The notes beneath the pieces were generated by a model. That model did not search any database. It was not told where the DNA came from and saw nothing but the letters and a program-made list of their open reading frames with translations. From Plantago elongata (taxonomy: Eukaryota; Streptophyta; Magnoliopsida; Lamiales; Plantaginaceae), in contig JAYMSP010000029.1 of assembly GCA_036897095.1 (NCBI GenBank), positions 1-64,000 of the forward strand: a stretch of DNA of 64,000 bases, in the 5' to 3' direction. Both the position numbers and the translations under genes were made by a program. Below, one piece after another: positions 1-10,198 of this stretch. Positions within the stretch are counted from its first letter, which is position 1. Each line of letters starts with the position of its first letter.

Positions 1-530
1 TGTTGACTACATACATAGTTTTTAATAAATGTTTTATATCATTATCTACAAATATTTAAAAATATCTTGAACATATATTTGAATTCGTTTTGACAAGACG
101 AATCCATAAACACCAATCTTGAATACTATTATTAATTAAATAAATTATTTTAAAAATTAAATAGATTTTAAATTTATTAAATAATATAAAATGAAAGAAT
201 GAAATTTTAAAATAGAGAAATTATCAAATTAAATCAAACCTGCATGAAATTTTGTGGAATTAGTTTATTTTCAACAAGTAATGTATACGTTCATTTTTTA
301 TATGTTTCATTATATAAATTTTTTATTGAATATCATATAATTTTATCTATAAATTACTAACAATATTTTGGAACATATTTGAATTATTCGTGAAAAGAAA
401 AATTCATAGACAACAATCTATAATATTATAACTAAGTAAATAAATTATTTTATTCACTAAAATAAAATATAATTTAATAAATAAAACAATAAAATTTTAT
501 AAAATGAGAATTTATTAAATATTTAATACT
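1..530. repeat. AT-rich tandem repeat, about two monomers of roughly 300 bp
   Basis: Two diverged copies of the same AT-rich unit lie head to tail. Landmarks in copy 1 (a 'catatatttgaatt' block near 70, 'aataaattatttt' near 140, 'aaaatgaaagaatg' near 188) recur in copy 2 near 372, 437 and 500, so the period is about 300 bp. The array may continue left of the window. No coding potential is visible. It could be satellite-like DNA or a tandemly duplicated transposon end; the family is not recognised. Confidence 0.5.
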
Positions 531-1148
531 CTCCCTTCTATTTAACAAGAAATTAATCAATTTTAATTCTACAGTTTAATAGTTTTAACGGAGACAAGAA
601 CTTTTGTTCAATGAAGTCTTTTGCCAGGTTAAATATGAGGTTAAAGTTTTAGTACTTCGTTTATCAGTTGAACGTATACGTTGAACGTATACGGATCATT
701 TGAGCAGCCCTAGTCAGGAACCTTGTCACTTCAAATTTTAAAAGGAATTACCTTGTTTACAACAAACTGAATACAAGTGACAAGATAGAAGGATTTTGAA
801 TAGAGTCCAGAGAGCTATATATGCTCATTGAGGAAATAATAAAGATCAAAATCCAATTCGATCTTGATCTTGATTCCGATTCAAATGACTAGCTACAACA
901 AAGTTATAGCTTGAAAGATTTATATTAACAAAATATTTGAATATCACAAATATTATTACAAAAAGGGATCTTTAAGAAAATTGTTAAATTAATAATCAGG
1001 TCTTAGTGGATTGGATGGAATTTCCCTTGGTATATAAAACAAGAGAGTTCCTGGTATAGTGAGTCCTAGAATATTTCTTAGATGACCATATGCTAATTGG
1101 AACAATTTATATTTCTAGTGAACTATTCTACAAATACAGTTCAATCTA
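531..1148. other. AT-rich spacer downstream of the kinase gene
   Basis: No gene is seen. A 13-bp direct duplication (gttgaacgtatac) sits at about 667-692. The part nearest 1148 is probably the 3' UTR and terminator region of the minus-strand kinase gene, but no convincing polyadenylation signal decides this. Confidence 0.4.
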
Positions 1149-2939
1149 TCACACATGATCATGTTCATCCTTGTTATAATCTTCACCTCCATCTTGTTCC
1201 ACATCATTATCGGTATGTTCATCCTTGTTATAATCTTCATCTCCATCTTGTTCCACATCATTATCGGTGTCTTCGTCTTGTGCACCTTCCGTATCATCAT
1301 CGTGGTGGCTCTTACCTACTGTTAGATACTCTAATGCAGTTACCACATCACTGATATAAGGCCGAGTGGTAGCTTCTTCTTGCAGACACATTGCAGCAAC
1401 TGCTAGAGCTTGGTAAAGTGCCTTTTCTGGATATTTTCCGTCCAACAATGGATCTGCCATAAGGTGGAACTTTTTCCTGTCTTTGAACAATGGTTGTGCC
1501 TGCACATAGTTTTCACCTCGATCATTCTCACTACAAGGTTTAGTAGACATGGTCGTAATTTTTTAAAGAACGAATTGAAGATACATGCTTACCCAATCGA
1601 TTAAGTTTTGTTCTTCACTTGGTCTTGAATTGTCAATGACTCTTCTACCAGTGATCAATTCCAAAAACACGACTCCAAAGCTATACACATCAGACTTTGT
1701 TGTGAGTTGACCAGTTAACGCATACTCAGGTGCACAATAACCATAGGTTCCCATCACCCTTGTAGAAACATGTTCCTTTTCACCAATCGGGCCTAGCTTG
1801 GCAAGGCCAAAATCGGAAAGTTTGGGGTTGAAGACTCCGTCTAGAAGTATGTTTGATGCCTTAAAATCTCGAAAGATCACTGGAGGATTTGCTGTTTCAT
1901 GCAAGTATTCAAGCCCCTTGGCAGCACCAACTGCAATTTTCATCCTAGTATTCCAGTCAAGAGGCTTGTTCTCTGCTCCTAAATCTTCATAAAACATATA
2001 AAGGAATAATGACAGGTCAAATATCAATTCTGTGCAATCAAAATATCAATGAAGATATGTATATACATACTTAGCAAGTGATCTTCGAGAGAACCATTCT
2101 CCATGTACTCGTAAACTAAGATTCTTTGTTCTCCATCGGCACAATATCCTACTAAGTTTACAAGATTATCATGATGGAGAAGACTTAGAATCAAAACTTC
2201 CACAAGAAACTCTCTGTTCCCCTGGAAGCCATTTCTATCAAGTTGCTTAACCGCGACATCCTAGTCCATAACATAAATATTAAAAAAAAAAATATTAGTT
2301 TGCAATTATGGTTAACTTAAAGGGAGAAAATTAACGTTGTGGTATAGGTATTTACAATGTTTTTCTTTTCAAGATGGCCTCTGTAGACCCTGCCAAAACC
2401 TCCTTCACCAACTAAAGTTTGCGGATCAAAATTGTTAGTAGCAGTAGAAAGTTCAGGGAATGGAAATATTTCAGCAGAAATATTGCCCTTGCCAAGTTTT
2501 TGTATCTCCTCAGCTATATATCTTTTCCTGCTATCATCTGCAAAAGAAATTTGCATCATATAACTTAGTAAGTATTCGGAACAGAAGATGTATGGATTTT
2601 AAATATATTCATTGCACCACATAAGGAAATCTGAAAATGTTCAAATATGGCTAGAGGTGAGCCGTGAGCATGCATTTCTTGAATTGCATATGCGTATCAA
2701 ATTAAATTGAATATAAAAGATATCAAAATTTCCATAAATAATTCTAATGGGCAAAATTCAGGGATATTGAAGATTATGGATTCTGAAAAATGTACGATAT
2801 TTATAGACATACCACTTTTGATGGATATATTTGCGAAGGAGGCGTAAGATTGGTTGTGTTCTTTATGAATGCTCTTCTTGATGGATGGTTTTTCTTCGAT
2901 GTTTTCTTGTGTCATACAACACGGAAAACAACTCAACAT
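1149..2939 (-). CDS. RLCK subfamily VII (PBS1-like) serine/threonine protein kinase, 5 exons, 411 aa
   Basis: Exons in transcript order are 2939-2813, 2537-2356, 2260-2071, 1978-1593 and 1499-1149; all junctions are GT-AG and in frame. The N-terminus MLSCFPCC is a cysteine cluster like the S-acylation motif that anchors PBL kinases to the plasma membrane. Kinase motifs in order: P-loop [11 protein letters not shown] (end of exon 2), VAVKQLD with the ATP-binding lysine (exon 3), [12 protein letters not shown] catalytic loop, SDFGLAKLG, and [26 protein letters not shown] (exon 4). RLCK-VII kinases relay signals from receptor kinases in immunity and growth by phosphorylating cytoplasmic targets. 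The closest relatives are PBL27-like, from memory of the family. Odd points: the usual YRDLK of the catalytic loop reads FRDFK, and the tail carries a duplicated acidic 18-residue repeat (positions 1161-1268). It appears intact; activity is inferred, not shown. Confidence 0.9.
1161..1268 (-). repeat. 54-bp tandem duplication in the kinase acidic tail
   Basis: Two adjacent 54-bp units (1161-1214 and 1215-1268) differ at one base. Read on the minus strand they encode two copies of an 18-residue acidic unit beginning TDNDVEQDG and ending YNKDEH, one residue differing. The duplication keeps the frame and lies after the kinase domain, so it lengthens a disordered acidic tail without touching the catalytic core. 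Confidence 0.9.
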
Positions 2940-4289
2940 CCTTATATAATTTAAGTTCTTTCTTCGTGTAAATGTGCCTTCCTGCTACAAAAATATGCAG
3001 AATCCAACCATTTACAATACATATGGCTAGCTAATATAATAAATCAAGGTCAATAGTTTCTTGATCGCCCTTGACAATAGTAGGGCAGCAAGAAAGATTG
3101 AATATCCAGTTGAGTTTTGTGGGATGATGGATTTTTTCAGCGAGGAAGCAAGTAAGAGAGGTTGGGAAGATGAAATGTTCTTATTCTCAGGAAAAACCAG
3201 TCCCTTAATTTTCTGTCTCTCTAGAAACTAACAAGGATCGAATCCACCCCATTCCTCTCTCTTTCTTTTCAATACAAGCGTGTTTTTCGACGACATATAT
3301 TTATTTGACTGACTCAAATAAATTTTCTAAATTTAGACGTAATGTATATGATAAGAAAACTATAGGACTATGGAGGAAGAAGAAATGATCATACTGGTTT
3401 TTATAAAGACAACATATCGAATTTTAGTAAATATAAACTCTTTACTAGACATGCTAACTCAATATTGTTATTTTGGCAGTTAAGCAGGCATCCGTATCAT
3501 TACGCTTACAACCTCAACCGCAATGCAGATCTTGTGTAAAATATCCAGGATAGGATAAAAGTTTGTAATGATCTAACTATATACTTGGTACTGTATGTAA
3601 TACATACGTACGCAGAAATATATATCAGGGGTAGCGAATTCTTTTACAATAAATTTAATTAAAAAAATTCATTATTAATGACTAATGAAAATTACGTTTT
3701 CAAAACTCACGTAGTAAAGAACAATATTTAGACTATAATTTTTTAAATTATGTGCTCATAAACGGGAGGAATTAGATATAATATAGCTTTGTCTAGATTG
3801 AATAATTTTTTTTAAAGTATATTAAGTAAATAAATTTACCATTGAATAGAAAAAATAAAGAAACAAAGAGAGTTAAATGAAATAAAGTTAAGTATTTATA
3901 AAATATGATTGTGAAATGTAAATTAAAAGAATATTAAAAAACAGAGAAATAATAAAAGAAATTACTGAATCATAAAAAACAATGAAAAAATGTCAAGTAA
4001 ATGGTAGAAAAACATATAAACAAAATGGTTGAAAAATCTAGCACTATTGAGAATCGAACTTGTGATCAATTGGCAGGGGAAGGCTTAATGTAATATATTA
4101 CTATTCATTAAAGTTTTGGAAGGTATAATCATTTCATGTCTAAAATTGAGGGGTAGTGATTGCGGTCCCTTGCGCGCGTATGTAGCTCCGTCCTGCATGT
4201 ATGTTGAGTGGAGACCTATATACATGTCTTAGAATTGATTAGCTTTTCTTTCTGTCTATATATATGGTCCTCTGATTTGTTTTTCTTCG
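2940..4289. other. Spacer upstream of the kinase, with a possible decayed TIR element
   Basis: The first few hundred bases are the promoter and 5' UTR side of the minus-strand kinase. A sequence 'atatat' followed by 'caggggtagcgaattc' at about 3620 and an opposing end near 4145-4200 (gggtagtgattgcgg, then tagctccgtcctgcatg) resemble the termini of plant elements of the 'CAGGGGCGGAGCTA' type, with AT-rich DNA between them. The ends are too diverged to fix borders or a target duplication. Confidence 0.3.
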
Positions 4290-4634
4290 CGAAAACAGGT
4301 GAGGAAGACAGAATCGGAGATGAAGAGGAGGCCTCTCGGATTGGCAAGAAATGGAGTTTTACCGAGGAGTTGAAAATTAACAATGCCTACAGACTGGTAA
4401 ATATAGTATAGTAATATCAGAATGTTTGAATTTTAAATATTTTGATTTCATACATAGTTTCAGCGAAAATTGTTCATGCATCGTATCAGAGAATTCCGTA
4501 TGGTTTTGCTGTTAGCACTGTAATATCAACAACTAGAAAATTAAAGCTAAAAGATGTGCAGGGGAGGGAGTGGCCAATTCGCGTAACTAAACCAATGCAT
4601 GGCAGATTTCTAATTAGCGAATGCAAATCACATT

Positions 4635-4702
4635 GGGGATGTAGCTTAAATGGTAGAGCGCTCGCTGCATGCGAGAGGCACAGGTTCGATCCGGCATCTC
4701 CA
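4635..4702 (+). pseudogene. tRNA-Ala(UGC)-like relic
   Basis: The 68-bp stretch begins GGGGATGTAGCTTAAATGG, the acceptor stem, box A and D-arm of a plant tRNA-Ala. It continues with GCGCTCGC...GCGAGAGGC (anticodon stem) and GGTTCGATCC (box B) and ends ATCTCCA. Compared with a standard tRNA-Ala the anticodon loop is two bases short and the T-stem has lost bases, so it cannot fold with a seven-base anticodon loop. It is therefore a relic, either an inserted tRNA gene or the head of a tRNA-derived SINE. It sits exactly where the B3-like domain breaks off. Confidence 0.75.
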
Positions 4703-5538
4703 AAGATTTGAAATTTTAGTTCCCGGTAAAAATTCTTCAAGAAGCAAGCAAGTAAATTATAAGTTTGTGTTGTATTTTTTCTACAACAACTCGCTTGCTT
4801 GGTTTTTTGCAGTCCGATATTTTTCAAGTTGCTTGTAGACTTGAATAGATTAGAACTAATTAATTGACGCTTATATTGCTTTAAGTTAGTATGTATGATA
4901 GTTAAGAACTTGCGTGCATTCAGATTTCTCATTCATATATGCTTAGATAAATTTCTTTCAGGGTAGTTCTCGTGAGGTGAAAGAGCGATGCCGAAAATGG
5001 ATTGAAAAGTTGACCCATATTCAGTTCAAAAACAAGAAAGCAGCAAAGACGAAAAAGAAACTGAGACACATAAAGAGTCACAAAACAACACTGGCATGTT
5101 ACCGGAGGTATAGCTATTCAACCTTCTTGCAGCTAACGAGAAGTATGTCCCCGTGCTTCTATGATTGACTGCCTTCTTGGTCTATTTCTTATGCTCTATT
5201 TCTTATGCATGGATACACGAGTTGCTTAACATGTACTAGATGAATATTCTTGGCAGGAAAGTTTCTCATCAGACTCGGACGAGGAAGTTGAGAAAATTGT
5301 CTCGAAAAAGGAAAATGGGCTAAAGAAATCTGAGGTTGTGAATCCCTGTCTCTCTGACTCTCATTACAAGGGAGCATCCTGCTCCAGAATGTTAGTTTCT
5401 TATTGAGAGATTAATCTCGTAATAATTTATGCATTCGGTTTGTTTTACAGGATGGAACCTGTGATTTTAAATAAATACCACCTCCTCAATGTGCACAAAA
5501 TGCATTGGAGTTTCTGAACAGGGAAAAATGCGAGTTCC

Positions 5539-5602
5539 AAGATCATCTGCAGTTTTAAACAATTCAAAGCAAGATCATCTGCAGTTTTAAACAATTCAAA
5601 GC
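5539..5602 (+). repeat. Perfect 32-bp tandem duplication
   Basis: The unit starting aagatcatctgcagtttt is present twice back to back (5539-5570, 5571-5602) with no difference seen. It lies in the 3' part of the B3-like remnant and has no stable reading frame. Confidence 0.85.
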
Positions 5603-5820
5603 AAGGGTTACACCTCCTATGGAGAATTGCTTAACATATAATCCGGGTCACAAAGTTGTAGCATGTTTGCCCTGTTGGTGTCATATAGTTCTGAAGCGCT
5701 ATTTTTGTAGTTCATATAATCTTCTTTTTGTGATACCTGATGACATTAAGAGAACACACCCCATGTCGACCCGGGATCGAGTGGTACCAGATTTGATATT
5801 GCCCTACTCAGAATGCAACA

Positions 5821-6776
5821 AATAGGTGAATAACGACGTTAGATATACGAGATACCACTTCACTTAGTGATAAGCTGCCTCATGATGGTCATGAATCAGC
5901 ATGTTCTTGTTTGCAAGATTTTGATTTGTCCTGGTGAAATTATACTTTAATGTGTTTTCGAATTGCCCTTTCGTGAACATAACCGTTTTGTTCACTTATT
6001 CAGTAAGACAATAACTATAAGACAAACTTGATCACTCAAGTCTCTTATTTTAATATGGGGACTAAACTATATTAGGATTGTCTGATATGGAGCTTTACTT
6101 GGTGGTGGTGCCATCTATGCGTAAGCACTTCTGTTCTTAGACATTAATTCTATTGAATTATTCACTTCATTTCACTATTACCGATACTCAAAGTGCATAA
6201 ATGAATCTTGAACCTATTCTGCTAAGCCTACCATCATCCATATGCATGCTTCGTCTCACTGTCTTTGTCACACATCTCCTTTATCATTTTGTTTAATCGA
6301 ATTTCGCAATCTTCTAAAGGAAACTTCATCTGTTAATACTTTTAATTAATCATTTCTTAGTCGCTTTCATTGAAAAAATGACCATCTAAATCAACAATAG
6401 TCTCATGGGTAGAAAGTGTATTGACCTTTGCTTTTTGATGCTCAAATGTAGTGTATATTGGATATGTACAGTACTACATGTAATGTAAGAAACACATGGA
6501 GTTAACTGGAATACAATATATAACACAGAGAAATAGCTAGGCTGGAGCTGAACATTTATATATACAGTTGAGTTGATTCAAAGGAGAAGGTTCCATTATA
6601 AGTTAGAACCTTGTTGTGATGATGTTGCAACTCTACATTACATTACAGGCAAACATTACATATTTAGTTAGTACTAATTAAGACTATTGATCATGAGTTT
6701 GCCTTCTTTTCCATTTTGTTGCATAAGATTTCTACTGCAAGAGTCCAACTCCCAACCTTTGGCCACTCCGTACGTC
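5821..6776. other. Spacer without recognised gene
   Basis: AT-rich sequence with no exon-like segment that I can support on either strand. The right-hand part (about 6500-6776) is probably the 3' UTR of the small minus-strand gene that follows. Confidence 0.4.
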
Positions 6777-7034
6777 TCAAGGAGATGCGAAAACGTCCCC
6801 TTGCTGCAACCATATCTCCTTATAGGCCTCATTAGCAGGTAGCGGTGCTAACACGGCCTGGAAAGTGTTCTTGACCTTGTTCATAGTCTTGTGGTGGCGA
6901 AGCCGCCTGAGCACAACATCTTTGTCAAGGCTGTGGGATGTTGATTTCAGACAGAGTTGGCTGGATATGGTTTCGTCTTTCTCTGAGGCTTTGTCCGAGA
7001 AAGATTGTTGGTTTTTGGAGATGATGAAAGCCAT
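6777..7034 (-). CDS. Small unknown plant protein, 85 aa, single exon
   Basis: The protein starts MAFIISKNQQSF and carries SLDKDVVLRRLRHHKTMNK and VKNTFQAVL, a basic amphipathic segment that I recall from a family of short uncharacterised plant proteins. I give no function. There is no signal peptide or membrane segment. An ATG 27 codons upstream is in frame, but a TATA box at 7091-7101 lies only about 60 bp before the MAFII codon, so the longer start would be at or before the transcription start; the shorter start is chosen. It stands alone, without introns, between gene-poor stretches. It could be a stress-responsive small protein, but nothing here proves that. Confidence 0.65.
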   Translation of the reverse strand: MAFIISKNQQSFSDKASEKDETISSQLCLKSTSHSLDKDVVLRRLRHHKTMNKVKNTFQAVLAPLPANEAYKEIWLQQGDVFASP

Positions 7035-7090
7035 GTGAATTTTGATCAACGAACTTGTGTTTTTGTAGATGTTTGAGTAAAAATTTGAGG

Positions 7091-7101
7091 AGGATATATA
7101 G
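7091..7101 (-). promoter_or_regulatory. TATA box of the small protein gene
   Basis: On the minus strand the sequence reads CTATATATCC, about 57-67 bp upstream of the chosen start codon at 7034. This spacing predicts a short 5' UTR of roughly 30-40 bases and decides the start codon choice. Confidence 0.65.
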
Positions 7102-7504
7102 AGTTTGTTGCCCAACTTTAATCAAGTGTATCTGTGGGCTATTGCCGATTGTGAAACTGAGAGCTTTGGTCCCACTGGTTGTTTTTTTGAATATAGTGGC
7201 TAGCTAGTGGTTTCATATCATTTGTGGGCTAATGGATATAATCCGACTCATCTACACTTTTAGTATGCAGTGCAAATAGAGTAACTATAATAAAAGGTAA
7301 AAAAATTTAATATAAAGGAAATCAGATTTTGAATAAAGGATATGGTTCAACCGAATGCAACAGTTAGGTTCTCGTAATATATCGAAAACCAATTGAATCC
7401 CAAACGAAAAATATAAAATTACCAAATTAATTACGATCCACACCTTCTTCTTCATTCCAAATTTCCAGATTGGGATCTACACAGGTGAACAGCTCCTCGC
7501 TACA

Positions 7505-7599
7505 CCTTCCTCCGCCGCCTCTTTTCCCGATCAACTCGATTAATCTTCCTCCGCTGCCTCTTTTGCCGATCAACTCGATTAATCTTCTATTGCCGATCA
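7505..7599. repeat. 39-bp tandem repeat, two copies and part of a third
   Basis: Units at 7505-7543 and 7544-7582 (cttcctccgc...aactcgattaat) differ at two bases; a shortened third copy follows to about 7599. The minus-strand open frame through it (7427-7750) repeats RLIELIGKRG units, but its composition and the lack of any family resemblance make a real protein doubtful. Confidence 0.8.
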
Positions 7600-8322
7600 A
7601 GTCTGGAATTTGAAGTTCACCAACAAGTTCAATCGGAAGAATTTTTATTTTTTTAGAAAGCTTATTTCCACAACGTAGTTTGCATTTGCATAAAATACAC
7701 CAAAAAAGCATTTGTTGTATTTTTTCTCCTATAAGACTAGATGTTATCAACCCTTTGGATGAATGGATGTTTTAATATATTAATGCATGGATGTTACAAC
7801 TTTTAGTGTCATACCTGAAATTTTTAGTCTTGTTTAATATTAGGTTAGTGACATTCATCTTCACTGAAAACTATAACAATGTAACGTAGCTCCTTAAAAT
7901 TACTACACCAACTTTTTAAAAATTAACAAAATAAGTAAATTATGATTGAAGCGTACAATACTGATCCATTAAAATCATCACACCGTCTTTTAAAATGTTA
8001 AAAAAAATACATTAAGACTATAAATATTAACAACTTAAAATCATAACATAATCTATTAAAAGTATAACGAAAGATTTGTGATTCAACGGTTTTTGAAGAA
8101 ATTTAACCGGTTGAACCGTTATAACCTAAAACTCACAAAAAAACTTTAATTTTCCTATCTTTAAGAAAATCTTACATTTTCTAAGATTTTCGTATTACTA
8201 GTTAATTCTTTGTTCGTTTGAATAACTTCATACATTATAATTGACATATAATTTAATGTGAAATTTTCTACAATAATGATAATATATGGAAAAAAAATTA
8301 ATTAATGTGTAAAGTTGAGATT
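7600..8322. other. AT-rich spacer
   Basis: No gene is seen. The stretch at about 7870-8110, rich in 'aacttaaaatcataacat' and ending in the palindrome-like aaccggttgaaccg, resembles in style a block at 43710-43930 that ends in ggccggtctgaccg. They may be two old copies of one repeat. Confidence 0.3.
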
Positions 8323-8830
8323 ATGGGCGCAAACGAATCAAGTTGTTCATGAGTGGTCGTAAAAAAACTCGGTTCGAGCTTGAAATCGGTCAACACAAGT
8401 TTGATCGTGAATATGATCGACTTAGTATTGAGTGAGTAACGAACACTATGATAAAAAGCTCGTCTTATACGGATAACAAGCATATAAGTTAATTTATACA
8501 TGTTATGTATTTCTACTTATATCTAAATTTAATAAATATTTTATATTTCAAAACATATATAAAAACATTTTCAAAAACATAGTAATGTATTAAAAAGAGA
8601 TGTAACATATTAGTATTTAAAAATTGTATTATTAATGAGTAAATTATGTACTTCATTAAATACTTGTTGTTTAAAAATAATAATCAATTTAATTTTGTTA
8701 CTCGGGAGAAGCTCATGGGCATTTTAGCAAGCTCTTCATTTCAAAGCTCGATAATGATCGTGATCGGCCTGTAAACACGAGCATGAGCTTGATAAGGTTC
8801 AAGATTCCCTTGAATCGTTTACACCCCTAA
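8323..8830. mobile_element. hAT-like TIR element (508 bp) with 8-bp target duplication
   Basis: The left end ATGGGCGCAAACGAATCAAG matches the reverse complement of the right end, TTAGGGGTGTAAACGATTCA, over most of 18 bases. The element is flanked by perfect 8-bp direct repeats TTGAGATT at 8315-8322 and 8831-8838, the duplication length of hAT transposons. Subterminal DNA on both sides is rich in GAGCTTG/GATCG motifs, and the middle is AT-rich with no coding region, so it is non-autonomous. Confidence 0.75.
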
Positions 8831-9066
8831 TTGAGATTGATTATTAGTATATATTAGATGTGGGGTAACTTTCACTTTTAGTAATATATGTCACATACAA
8901 ATCAATACATCATTCGTCTAATTTGTATAGTTGAATACTTGAACACTTAATAGCTCTGCAATCGTGTGAAAGAAGAATGCTCTTCGAATTAAAAGAGAGA
9001 TGAAATCTTGAAGTGTTTACTATGCTTGAAATTTAAAGAATGTACTTCAGAGTTATGAATGTCTTA

Positions 9067-9214
9067 GGGTCTGATTGACCATGCATTTAAATGCCCCCAT
9101 TTGACTCGATAAATAGTGATTTTGTCTAAAATACACTTCAAATACTTCATTTCAATTCTATTCCAAAGACAAATTCATCAAAATTCTCATTCAAATGTCA
9201 TGCCAATCAGCCCC
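9067..9214. mobile_element. Tourist-like MITE (PIF/Harbinger), 148 bp
   Basis: Ends GGGTCTGATTGACCATG and, in reverse complement, GGGGCTGATTGGCATGAC form terminal inverted repeats. The element is flanked by TTA at 9064-9066 and 9215-9217, the PIF/Harbinger target duplication. Short, AT-rich and non-coding, as expected for a Tourist MITE. Confidence 0.85.
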
Positions 9215-9217
9215 TTA

Positions 9218-10198
9218 AAGATGGGTACAAGTGGTCTATTTATAAGACCAAGGGAAGTTTAAAATTATGTAGAAAACTGTCACAAAATTGTGGGATGACT
9301 CTAGCAAAACAGAAGCTGGGATTTTCTCGTTCAAACTTATCGCGGTTAGATCCTTCTGCCTTCTTTGTGTCTTTTTGGACCACGGTTTGCTCTCCTTGCC
9401 ATGGGGCTGATCACGGTCAGCTATGCCTCTAAGAAATTCAACATCTTTCCCTTTTCTTCTCCTTTCTTTCTCTTTTCCAACCTCCATCAATTCACCACTT
9501 AATGGAGTAATTGCTCTCTGACCTCATAGTGATTATAGAAGCCTTTTCAAGTCTTCATGCACTTTGGTCCTCTATTTCCTTGCCATTCACAGTTAAGCAC
9601 TTAAAAGCAATAAAAACATACGAAATACTCAAACATAACAATGAACTAAAAACACACTAAAAAAGAAATGAATAACATCACAAAATACAATAAAAAGCAT
9701 TAGATGAATCGTTAAAATATTGACTCATCATGTTACATGTCTAACGCTTTAGCCATAATCATCACTATATTTTATTCCTGACATAAATTTAATATCAAAG
9801 TGAAGGTTAATTCTTACATGTTTTCTCTACTCGATTCAGTTCATCTATTTTCATTAGAATTGCCATATGTTTATTTGTTTACTAAATTATCTAAAAAACA
9901 CAAACGCTTATTTATTTATATAAAAATTCAATTAATCTTCTACTTCAATTAAGCGTTATTCTCGAGAGACAAACCTCTCGAGTCAAGTTTTGCTATACAA
10001 TTCATTTAGTGAATTGATTTGGTATTATGAATTCGTAAAACAATGATGTTTTTGGTGAAACTTAACAATAATTATTTTTACCAAGGCGCATCAATAACAT
10101 ATTTGATTAATATGAAGAGAAAGAAGAAAAAGGATAGACCATGACTCTACTCTAAGTTGTGACGGCGTAAATTTTGCCCTTTACTTGCTCATATTAAC
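9218..10198. other. Spacer, possible old repeat debris
   Basis: No gene is supported. The part from 9225 to 9720 has short G+C-richer stretches and a minus-strand open frame of 84 codons rich in lysine and arginine, without any recognised domain. It may be debris of a larger repeat, but no termini are visible. Confidence 0.3.

Larger units (their letters stand above)
4290..5820 (+). pseudogene. Decayed B3-domain-like (REM-type) locus
   Basis: A segment at about 4457-4630 translates to IPYGFAVSTV, then TRKLKLKDVQGREWPIRV and GRFLIS, matching the first two thirds of a plant B3 DNA-binding domain (IPxxF, LxDxxGxxWxVxL, GRxxIS). The expected next strands are missing; in their place is a tRNA-Ala-like block (4635-4702), followed in another frame by FEILVPGKNSSRS, which could be the B3 end. 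Possible flanking exons are an acidic piece before it (EEDRIGDEEEASRIGKKW, about 4300-4396), a lysine-rich piece (about 4962-5107) and an SSDSDEEVEKIVSKK piece (about 5262-5390). No continuous gene model can be built. I infer a dead B3 gene; a diverged living gene with unseen exons is the alternative. Confidence 0.4.

Noticed and set aside
2941-2948. TATA-like sequence just upstream of the kinase ATG
   Set aside because: It lies within ten bases of the start codon, too close to direct a transcript containing that ATG, and the MLSCFPCC start is convincing.
7427-7750. 107-codon minus-strand open frame with RLIELIGKRG repeats
   Set aside because: It is generated by a 39-bp tandem repeat and has no family resemblance or splice context.
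9225-9720. Fragment of an LTR retroelement
   Set aside because: Only a vague compositional impression; no terminal repeats, primer site or coding motif could be seen.
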